This document shows positions 55,851 through 64,000 of a stretch of 64,000 nt of DNA, one piece after another (within the stretch, counting starts at the first letter, position 1; every line of letters starts with the position of its first letter). The notes beneath the pieces are model-generated. The model searched no databases. It had not been told where the DNA came from and was given only the letters and a program-made list of their open reading frames with translations. The stretch is from Eurosta solidaginis (lineage: Eukaryota > Arthropoda > Insecta > Diptera > Tephritidae). The stretch covers positions 87,898,603 to 87,962,602 of the forward strand of contig NC_090321.1 in the NCBI RefSeq assembly GCF_040869045.1. Reading direction: 5' to 3'. The position numbers and the translations under genes were made by a program.

Positions 55851-57155
55851 TCAGTAGTGGAACGAACTCACCGCTTTAACCGCTGATGTTCGTTATCGCA
55901 ATTGGAATGCCCGCAGGCCTATACTCGCTGCCCTGTGATCGTCATTGTAGCTGGTTTATTGTAGCCCGTCTGGTCGTAGCTGATACGCAGCCAATAAGGA
56001 TGCGCTAGTAGTATTATTGCCGGTATGAACGCAGCTAATAAAGATGCGGCTAGTATTTGGGTCGGTGGTACCGCCTGTTGTTGGTGTTACCATTAGTGGC
56101 CGCAAGCCTATGTACGTGGCCACGCTACGTGCGTTGCAACTGGTGTGGCGGTACGTCTGATGGTTGTTGCGCTCGTGGTTGCGCTTATGAAGGAGTTGGG
56201 GGAGGTACTACCGATGGTGATGCCCGTGGTAATAGTAGGCACCGTTGGTGGCGGTTGGCGCTGTGGTCCGAGGTGACCAAATGACCCAGGTGGCGATAAA
56301 GCTTCGTGCTGGCCTTTACGCCGGTGGTAGTGTCCTCACTAGGTTAAGATTTATTACCACCCATTTTTTTACATTTGCTGCGCTGCATACAATTGCCACT
56401 TGAACATGCCTAATGGTTGATAGGTTAAATGCAAATCTAATTCTGGCGTTGTTTCATTGATGGGAAAATGTTCACGTTGTAAGTTCCAATAATCATTTAT
56501 AAACACACTAGGTAAATACGTTTTACCACCATCATCTTTTTTGGTGTCGATCTGGCCGGAAACTCGGCGATTTTTCTCGATTTTTATTTCTTACCAAAAT
56601 TTTTTTTATCTTTCTTCGTGTGTATGCAGCCGGAAACTCCTTGCCTTTTTTCTCTACTGATGGCCGGTCTGTCTTTTTCTTGTTTTCGATATTTTTTTTA
56701 TCGCCACTTTCGCCACATCGCTAGGTGTGTTCGCGTGAACACGCTCCCAAGTGGATCGTAGCCGTAGACCGTAGCAGCAGACCGTAACAAACCTGCTTCG
56801 CTTTGGAGACCTGACGATGAAGCGAACAGGAAACCGGATCATCTTTGGGAAGCTACTGCCAGGGATCTTCGACGACAAGCAACGTGGGGCACGACTCACC
56901 CCTGAGATAAGAGTCTCAAAGTCCTACTACGAAGCTACCCGGGCAACATAGGTCCATCAAAAAAACTAAGTCAGGTCGGGAATTAATTATGTTTCCTAGT
57001 TTAAAAGGGCTTTGCGGCACTTAGACATTTGTTATGGAGAACTCGTCAAAACTCCGAAAGATGATTTCTAGTGGGTATCGCTCCCACAGGAATGCAAAAC
57101 AAACAGTGTAGACATTTTGATCTGGAGAACTCGTCAAAACTCCGAAAGGCTAGTC
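55851..57155. other. LTR remainder / 3' untranslated part of the gypsy element
   Basis: GC-richer block at 55900-56330 with GGTGGTACC and CGGTGGT repeats. At 57000-57145 the 26-nt text starting TGGAGAACTCGTCAAAACTC occurs twice. A minus ORF at 56654-56899 has no recognised domain. The LTR boundary must be in this interval. Confidence 0.4.
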
Positions 57156-57159
57156 CGAC

Positions 57160-58500
57160 CTAAGTGTGGACTGCCATGGTGTTCACGGTCCTCGGTGAGT
57201 ACGCGCGTGAACATCCTATGAGGTCAGTGCTCGGGGAGAATACTGGGCGAGATGTCCCCGACCGCCAAAACGCCCAGACAAAAAAAGTCCGATTGGTAGA
57301 TATATAAAAAAAAAGATCAAATTGTAATTTAGCAAAAGAAACGCCCTTGTTGGTTAATTGCGGACGAATGCCCGAAGCATGGAAGCGACCTATCAATTTC
57401 CCGTTTAGGTCCTCGAGATCATACAATGCATTGCCTATTTTTCGGAGCACACGACACTTAAGGTATTTCGGCAGGAAGTTGGCGTTAATACCCTGTTTAA
57501 AGTTACTTAAGGCAAAGTTTCTTCGGAAAACTTCCTGACCTTCCTTGTAGTTGACTTGCCTAGAGCGCTTGTTATAGGTGGTTACTCCCCTATCCTTAGC
57601 CTGATCTAAATTTTTACGGATTTGCTCACGAATATTAGTCAACTTGTCAGTTCGGCTTACTATCGTAACTTGGTCTTCCCGAAGGCTGCCGAGCTTCGCT
57701 AAAATTTTGTACGTTGCGGCATGCTGGACCATATTTTGGCCATATAATGCAAAGTATGGAGAACACTGAATCGCCGTATGAAAATCACTTCTCAAAACTG
57801 ATAAAATTTCGGGTATATGCTTATCCCAATCGGTGTGGTCAGGCTTATCCTTCAGGAAAATCCTAATCTTAGAAACAATTTCTCTATTGACGCGTTCGGA
57901 TGCGTTCGCTTGGGGAGAATATAGCCCCGTCCTCACGTGCGTCACCCCGTAATTTACTAAAAATTGGTTCATTTCCTTCGAGATAAACTGTTTACCATTG
58001 TCACTATGGATAAATTCAGGAACCCCTACAGTCGGAAAAATTTCAGAGGCGAAGTAATTTATAACGTTAACAGTGGTGGCTCTTTGCATGGGCTTTAGCC
58101 AAACGTATTTTGAAAGATGGTCTAATACTATAAAAAGAAATTGATTACGCCGCTTATATCTTGGATAAGGCCCTAGAAAGTCGCAATATAACCGCTGAAA
58201 TGGCCTTTCGGATTCAAAGGTACTCCCTATAGGTGGTCTCGACTGCTGATTGGTGGGTTTTACCGTTTTGCAGGTGTCACAACGCTGGACGTAGTCCCTG
58301 ACGTCCTTAGCCTGCTGCGGCCAGAAGTACTTCTGCCTAACACGTCCTAAGGTTTTCTGCCATCCGCCATGGTAACTCCGGTTAGCGTCATGTGCTAATC
58401 TCACTGCTTCCTCAGTCAACCCTTTTGGCAACCACAAACGCCACGGAGTCTTCTTCCCCTTCCATTCCCTTACGAAATTTAACTCGCGTTTTCGGCGACG
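57160..58500 (-). pseudogene. gypsy integrase
   Basis: DNA-joining enzyme. Zinc-binding HHCC head (AHDANRSYHGGWQKTLG, CDTCKTVKP). Catalytic triad: CDFLGPYP (Asp), IHSDNGKQF (Asp) and ASERVNREIV (Glu), spaced as in D,D35E enzymes. C-terminal RHKxx-like region and basic tail (NKRSRQVNYKEGQEVF). Open from 58437 to 57160, but separated from RNase H by a frame change near 58500. The active site looks intact. Confidence 0.88.
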
Positions 58501-59273
58501 GTCCGAATCAAGTCTAAATACTCGTTGCTGCTAAATTCGGGAGAGACTAAATCTATTTCTCCGGGTGTGGTAGTGAAAGTTAACTCGTCAGCATCAAAAC
58601 GCGACAGCGCGTCTGGTACTACATTCAGGGTACCCTTACGATGTTCCATTCTAAAGTCGTATCTTTACAGTAAGAGTGACCATCTCGCCAACCTCCCGCT
58701 CAAGTCTTTTTGTGTCATCAACCACTTGAGACTGGAGTGGTCCGTAATAATCCGAAAAGGTAATCCTTCGACATAGGGTCGGAAACGCTTCACGCTGATT
58801 ATAGCGGCAAGACATTCCAGCTCGGTTACTTTATAATTGCGTTGAGCATTATTCAGCTTTTTCGACACGAACGCGATTGGACGCTCAGCGCCCTCATCAT
58901 CGACCTGGAACAACACTCCGCCAACACCTATTTTGGAAGCGTCGCATTGTATTACGAATTCTTTGGAAAAGTCTGGTTGGGCCAAGACAGGCGCCGAACT
59001 CAAGGCTACTTTTAGTTTTTCGAATGACTCTATAGCTTCAGGAGTAAGCTTAAACGGGCCTGCTGACTTGCGGAGACAGTCGGTCAAGGGACCTGCCAAG
59101 TCAGCAAAATTGGTAATAAACGCTCGGTACCAATTCGCCATGCCCACAAACCTACGCACTTGGCGAGGGGATTTATGGATCGGGAAGTTTTGCATTGCTT
59201 CTATTTTTCCCGGATCCCTTTCAAACACCCGCTGCCTATCAGGTACCCTAAATAGCGTATTTCTTTCTGGCAA
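58501..59273 (-). pseudogene. gypsy RNase H and linker to integrase
   Basis: QPDFSKEFVIQCDASKIGVG (catalytic Asp), NYKVTELECLAAIISVKRF (Glu) and RIITDHSSLKWLM (Asp) of Ty3/gypsy RNase H. An in-frame TAA interrupts at 58665-58667 just after RWSLLL; the same frame continues beyond with GTLNVVPDALSR, a typical gypsy linker. A frameshift near 59215-59270 separates it from RT. Confidence 0.85.
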
Positions 59274-60646
59274 AATTTACTTTTCTCGACGTTTATTGTC
59301 AGACCTGCGTCTCTCAAACAGTTAGCCACTTCCGCCAGCAATTTCAGGTGGTCTTCAAAATTTGTACTACACACCATTAGATCATCTAGGTAGACGAAGA
59401 CATTCTCTCGCAGATGCGAAGGGATTGCCTTGTCCATCAGCCTACTCATAGTCTGCGGTCCATTGCACAGACCAAATGGCATCACCTTGAAGTGGTACAG
59501 AGGCCTCCCCGGAACTGCGAATGCTGTTTTTTCCTTGGAGGACTCTGTCAATTTGATCTGGAAGAACGCGTCCTTCAGATCAATGCCACTAATAAAATGC
59601 GTATCCTTCAGTCTGCTCAATAAGCCGTTGATATGAGGCAGGGGGTACGAGTCTTTCTTAGTCACCGCGTTGACCTTCCTGGAATCTATGCACAGCCTAA
59701 CTTTACCTGGTTTCCGGACCAGTACTACAGGACTACACCACGGGGAGTTCGATTCTTCTATAACTCCTAATTCGAGTAACCTGTCTAGTTCGCTAAAAGC
59801 TTCGGCTTGCCTCGGTGGCGAAAGAGGGAAATGTTTGCTTTTTATAGGTACAGCATCACCGGTGTCGATGTGATGCTCCACTAATTTGGTTTGCCCTAGG
59901 CCTAATTTCTCGTATGAAGGAAACGTCTCGATGACCTTTTGTAATTCTAATTTCCTGTCTGGTGACAATTCATGGAGGTTAAGTTCCTCTTCCTTTTCAA
60001 GCCTAATCTCTAAACACTCTACGCTTGGGAATATTTCGGGAGCTAACGCAAATGCTCTCCAAAAATCTACCCCGAAGTATGCTTCTTGGAGCAATGAGGG
60101 AACAAGGTAAAAACGAATAACCTTTGTGATATTTTTGAAGGTGACTGGTAGGGATACTGAGCCTAAAATTTTTTGCTTGTTGCCGCCCGCTGTATATACG
60201 AACGCGTGTAAGGGCTGATATTCGAAGCCGTTACTCTCTAGGAATTCTACTCCATTTTTCCCTAAGATGGAGACGTTGGCTCCCGAGTCCAACAACCCTA
60301 CAAGAAAACTATCTTTAATTTTAGCCTTTACTAAAGGCCTTTCGTCCTCTGTAAGCATTAACGTGGTGGCTTGCAGCAGTCTACGCTCCTGTACTCTCCT
60401 GTGGTATCTCTTCCTACACTTCAAAATATTATCCGATACCGGGTAGTGTTCAAAAATGGTATGTCTTATTTGTTCATACCTATATTCCCTTTCTTCTAGG
60501 TTTGGTGAAAGTTGCGTCTGGCAAGCGACATCCCTATGCCGGCGTCGCAGAACTTTAGTCGGCTCGCCCATCGCGGATGAAGACGTTTGACTCTCGGCTT
60601 CAGAACTATTCGAATTGTCCGTACTGTCAGGGTAAGTTATTATCAC
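59201..60646 (-). pseudogene. gypsy protease-reverse transcriptase
   Basis: Protease site LVGLLDSGANVSILG (DSGA) and FGVDFWRAF. RT blocks: HFPLSPPRQAEAFSELDRLL, EESNSPWCSPVVLVRKPGK, RLCIDSRKVNAVTKKDSYPL, ISGIDLKDAFFQI (motif A), MPFGLCNGPQTMSRLMD and FVYLDDLMVCS (catalytic YLDD), then IRYLGYLIG. All key residues are present in an open frame of 481 codons. No Gag-Pol joining signal could be defined; the frame begins after the gag stop region at 60766. Confidence 0.9.
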
Positions 60647-60765
60647 TTTTGAGGGCTCTTCTGCCAGGGTACTACTGCACCTCGGAAGCGTATCACCTCC
60701 ATGCAGAGATTCACCCTCTGGTTCAGCGCACGGGACGACGCCTCGAGCACTGGCTGATGTGGGAG

Positions 60766-62224
60766 CTATGAAGCCGAACGAGGTTCCCCCGCCTTCTCGC
60801 TCGGGTACTGGTTTCCCTGCATACGATGGTCCCTAGGGCATTTAGGAGTAAATACACCCTTATACCCACATTTAAAACAAAAAGGATTTTTTATGGGTTC
60901 CTCACAATATATATAGGAGTGCCCCATTCCCTGGCAATTCCAGCATTGGATTCCCGAATAGTCCGGTCTTCTGTTGCGTCGATATTCCAGCGCCTCTATT
61001 TGTGGATCCGTTTCGCCGTCCTCGCTTTCCCTCCTCATTTCTGGGGTTGTCGCGCGTGCTTCGTTTACATGCCGTCCTGGGTAAGTGGCTCCCAACAACT
61101 TGCTTTCTTTCAGCACTTGTTCACCTCTGCGTGCTACATCGCGTAGATCATGAAGGTTCCTTACATCTGCGTTGAAAAGCATCAGCTTAAGGCTACTGTT
61201 GACGTTTCTTTTTATTATGTCAATCAGTAGAAGCTCCGACATTGGCTCTCTTAAGCGCGCGTTCAAGGAGATTATGTCCGTGTGAAACACGTCATAGCAC
61301 TCACTTGCTTTCTGCTTCCGCATGGAGATCTCCATCATGATCTCGTGGTCAGTTTTCAAAGTGCCAAACTCTCTTTTCAGTGAGTAGCACAAAAAGACAT
61401 AAGTCGCGTTTGGGTTTTGTTTCGTGAAAAGCCAGTACCATTCTTCGGCTCGTCCAGAAAGGAACAGGTGGAAACTAGCCATTATTTGTTCGTCAGGGCA
61501 TTGTGTGCGCTCACACAAGGTGTTCAGTTTAAAAAGGAAATCGGCCACGCTCCCAGTGCCGTCAAATGAGATTTTCCACTCTTGCGGTTTTACTGCTATG
61601 CTGCTTGGAGTCGGGTACATTGGTGGTACTCCCGTTGGAAATGGGTTACGGTCCATCCTACTTGCGTTCCTGTGTTGCTGGTTTGATTGCTGCGCGGATT
61701 CGAGAGCGGCGTAGAGCTGGTCCATATTGCTTCGAATTGACCCCATCTCTCTCCGCATTTCCTCCTGCGAAGCCTGGAACAGTTGGTGTAGCACGTCCAC
61801 CCACGAGCCTCCACGATTGGCTTCGTCCTGCATACCTAGGGTATTCGCCCGATCACTTGTAGCGTCTCCAAAATTTCCTATCTCCTGATTTGGTGGTAAA
61901 GCGCCAGCTCCATCGGGTGCATAGGTCGACACATTGGTCACTAGCCCCGAGATATCATGCGCGCTTACTGGAGGCGCATTAAGGTTGCTGGTGCTTATAG
62001 GTCTGTCTATTTTGTTGCGCGGGTCGTTCAGGTCCAAGCCTATGTTCATTAGCGCGGGATCTCCGTAATGTCCCCCTACTGGGGTGTGCACCACCAAGGG
62101 ACGCCTGGCCTTGGGAAAAACCCCCCCTATTACTACCGCCCCGGTTCTGGTTCCCCCGGAAGCTTCCCGCGCTCCCAAACGGAGTAGTTCGGCCCGGTTG
62201 GCCGTACGACGGCTCGCGTGACAT
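60766..62224 (-). pseudogene. gypsy Gag, frameshifted near its start
   Basis: Likely true start is ATG at 62224 (MSREPSYGQPGRTTPFGSAG, Gly/Arg/Gln-rich). That frame shifts near 62085 in a C/G run into the 60766-62178 frame, which carries WKISFDGTGSVADFLFKLN, SGRAEEWYWLF and a zinc pair CWNCQGMGHSYIYC and CFKCGYKGVFTPKC (the second lacks His). The C-terminal stop is at 60766. Confidence 0.82.
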
Positions 62225-63229
62225 AATAATTAAAAAAAAAATTTTTATTTGTTAGGTCGTAGTTTGTTAAATCCTAGTATTCGGAAAAATGCTTTTATTT
62301 ACTGCCAAACGTAAGGCCGTTAGGGGTTATGTAAAAGGTCTAAACTCACCCTCCTTCTACCCTATATTTTAGGCGAGGATTTGTCAAAAAAAAAGAAATG
62401 TGAATATTTATACATATGCGAGAAAAAAAAATTTGTGCGGAAAAAAATCGCGCGAACACGTATTGTTGTCCTTTGTTCGACTATCGTATCGACAAAAAAA
62501 AAATTCAAAGCTGGAAAAAAAAGTAGTTAGTAAAATATACAATATAGGTGGTGATGGGAATGCTGACATCCCATCATTAGAAGGCAGCAGGGCTACAGGA
62601 AAAAAAAAACACAGATACATTCATACATGTCCCTAGTGCTCCCAACCGCAATGCGAGGGGGTCTTAAGGCGCCCCTCCGAGACTGGTTGGGGCCACTAGG
62701 GTCCGCTCCAGGCACACCCGGGTCGGCCTCAACACGCTCAGCCGCAACACAGGGGCAGTCTCCAGGGGCTTGCCCCTGGGACTGGTTGGGGTGTTGAGGC
62801 CTCCCGTTCATTCACTCTGGACACCCCTCCTGCCCCCGCCGCAATGGGTGGAGCGGTTTCGGAACCGCTCCCCCAGTTTGGTGGGACAGGAAGGAGTGCC
62901 ACTTTGAATCCCAGCTCAACCCGTCACAGTCCAGGTGGCACTATGGGTTGCCACCTGAGACGTGGGATGAGCCGGGGTCCTACAAATCACACACTCACTC
63001 ATACCTGACATCACAAATTCGGCATGAGGGAAACTAAAAAAAACTGGAAAAAATTTGACATAAAAAAACCCAATTAGCGGACAAATATTTTTCCTATGCC
63101 GACTAACGGACAACTTCCGGTAACTAAAATCCCAATTAATAAAAAAACTAAGTGCGTTCAGCACTGCCTCATCGGGTGAAAGCAAAGTCCGGAGGACACG
63201 ACGTTCAGTCCCGTGGCTCCTTCGGCCGC
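62225..63229 (-). other. Repeat-rich 5' leader of the gypsy element
   Basis: No gag frame. At least three diverged repeats of a motif CCGCAAYGNRGGGG ... GACTGGTTGGGG (62640-62700, 62750-62800, 62840-62900), then GCCACCTGAGACG. GC-rich against an A/T-rich background. Confidence 0.55.
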
Positions 63230-63597
63230 TGCCCCCGATGACCAGCCCGGACAACCTGATCCGTCCAACCACCCCACCGCAACGTAGGTGGCAGCTTCTG
63301 TGGCTGCTCACTCGGACTGGTGGGATGTTCAACTTCACAGGTTGTCCCGACTGACCCTCGCGGCCAGCGCCTCAGGCGCCACGTTGGGCGCCATCTGTTA
63401 TGGCGCCCTCAGCAACTGTCATTGATGATCATTCTGGACAACTTGATCCGTCCAACCATCCCACCGCAATGCAGGTGGCTGCTCCTGCGGCTGCACACCT
63501 CGGACTGATGTGATGGTCAACTTCACAAGTTGACCAAAACGACCAGCGCGACAGCGCCTCGGGCACCAAATCCCGTTGGGCGCCATCTGTTATGGAA
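63230..63597 (-). repeat. Tandem-duplicated leader/primer site
   Basis: Unit 1 63230-63403 and unit 2 63424-63597 share GATCCGTCCAACCAYCCCACC, GGTGGC, GGTCAACTTCACA-type text and end in GTTGGGCGCCATCTGTTATGG. So the LTR-end plus primer-site junction is present twice. TGGCGCCCAACGTGG (minus) at 63379-63393 matches the 3' end of insect tRNA-Lys; the 63573-63585 copy is slightly changed. Confidence 0.78.
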
Positions 63598-64000
63598 TCG
63601 CATTTACAGTGGAAGCAGTAAGAAAGGCGGTCGGCATGATGTGTTGGTGCACAGTGGCTAGTCATTGTCGGCTGGGGCGGGTCCTTGCCAACCTTACTGT
63701 TCCTGCGCCATAAACAGAAAAAAATTCCTATCATGCCTATCAAAACTGAAAGCTGTCAAAATCAAAAACCCTGACAGAAGCGCAGAGACCGGCTCAAAAC
63801 GCTTATAAGTTCAAACTAAAACGACATCCGGTCGAACCGGATGCCACGGACAGACCGTTAGACATTCAAAAATTTAAATTCAAAAAGAAATAACCGCAAA
63901 AAAAAATACCGAACCGGACATGACCGGTTACTAATCGCTGAAAATCAAAAAAAAAAAAAAAAAAACGCTGAAAAATTAAAGGAAAACAAAAAGGCCGAAT
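63588..64000 (-). repeat. 5' LTR, 3' part only (runs off window)
   Basis: Minus strand ends CCATAACA then GA and the primer site. 63597-64000 matches the LTR at 54072-54470. Confidence 0.85.

Larger units (their letters stand above)
54065..64000 (-). mobile_element. Large Ty3/gypsy LTR element (minus strand), broken; 5' LTR runs off the window
   Basis: 3' LTR begins at 54065 on the plus map (its far edge unresolved, likely between 55.8 and 56.7 kb). Then come integrase, RNase H, RT, protease, gag, a repeat-rich leader, primer site and the 5' LTR from 63588. About 400 nt shared by 54072-54470 and 63597-64000 prove the LTR pair. No envelope-like frame identified. Several frameshifts and a stop mean this copy is not autonomous. 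Confidence 0.88.

Noticed and set aside
56057..56284. Small secreted or envelope-like protein (hydrophobic start, Cys/Gly-rich)
   Set aside because: Plus strand within the LTR/3' region of a minus-strand element, repetitive GGTGGT sequence, no recognised domain.

Overview
The window looks like repeat-rich nuclear DNA from a higher dipteran, most likely a tephritid-type fruit fly. The evidence is insect-style short-intron genes, tRNA-derived SINEs of a kind I associate with tephritids, Jockey/CR1-group LINEs with AT-rich or CAA tails, and Ty3/gypsy LTR elements. There are no bacterial-style operons. Nearly all long open reading frames belong to transposable elements; only two host genes look intact.

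Region 1 (1-26.2 kb) is one host gene on the minus strand, a peroxisomal 2-hydroxyacyl-CoA lyase (HACL1-like). Exons 2-5 lie at 354-2224. The 51-nt first exon lies 23.5 kb away at 25696-25746. Intron 1 is a nest of transposons: a CATTGT-ended MITE carrying a second transposon, RT fragments, foldback DNA, hAT-like CAGAGAA repeats, a 1.2-kb inverted duplication (6.6-7.9 and 13.8-14.9 kb), a near-complete LINE (14.9-19.8 kb, here LINE B) split by a SINE, several CAA-tailed SINEs, and a 2A-like/PHD-finger LINE (22.7-25.4 kb, here LINE A), also split by a SINE. A second copy of the CATTGT MITE sits about 140 bp upstream of the start codon.

Region 2 (26.2-31.4 kb) holds a 410-bp tandem repeat and then decayed fragments of host genes, all on the minus strand: a PROPPIN/Atg18-like protein, CCT7, tRNA dimethyltransferase Trm1 and a Gln-rich C-terminus. 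A LINE A fragment lies between them. Several keep intron boundaries, so they arose from DNA copies or decayed genes rather than processed mRNA.

Region 3 (31.4-36.6 kb) holds a small hAT-like MITE, an internally deleted LINE A copy and an RNase H fragment of another LINE. Region 4 (36.6-40.8 kb, minus) is an SLC17/MFS transporter whose eight visible exons join in frame; its first exon is not found. Region 5 (40.8-49.2 kb) is non-coding repeat: a SINE split by a DINE/Helentron-like insertion, long-TIR TA-flanked MITEs, a 120-bp tandem array and a 152-bp tandem array of about 12 units.

Region 6 (49.2-52.9 kb) is a young, internally deleted Ty3/gypsy element whose Gag starts with a SAP domain. 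Region 7 (54.1 kb to the right edge, minus) is a larger, broken Ty3/gypsy element with a tRNA-Lys-type primer site, a duplicated leader and gag/pol containing frameshifts and stops; its 5' LTR runs off the window.

Exon boundaries, repeat edges and domain calls were read by eye from sequence and recalled family features. No database search was run.
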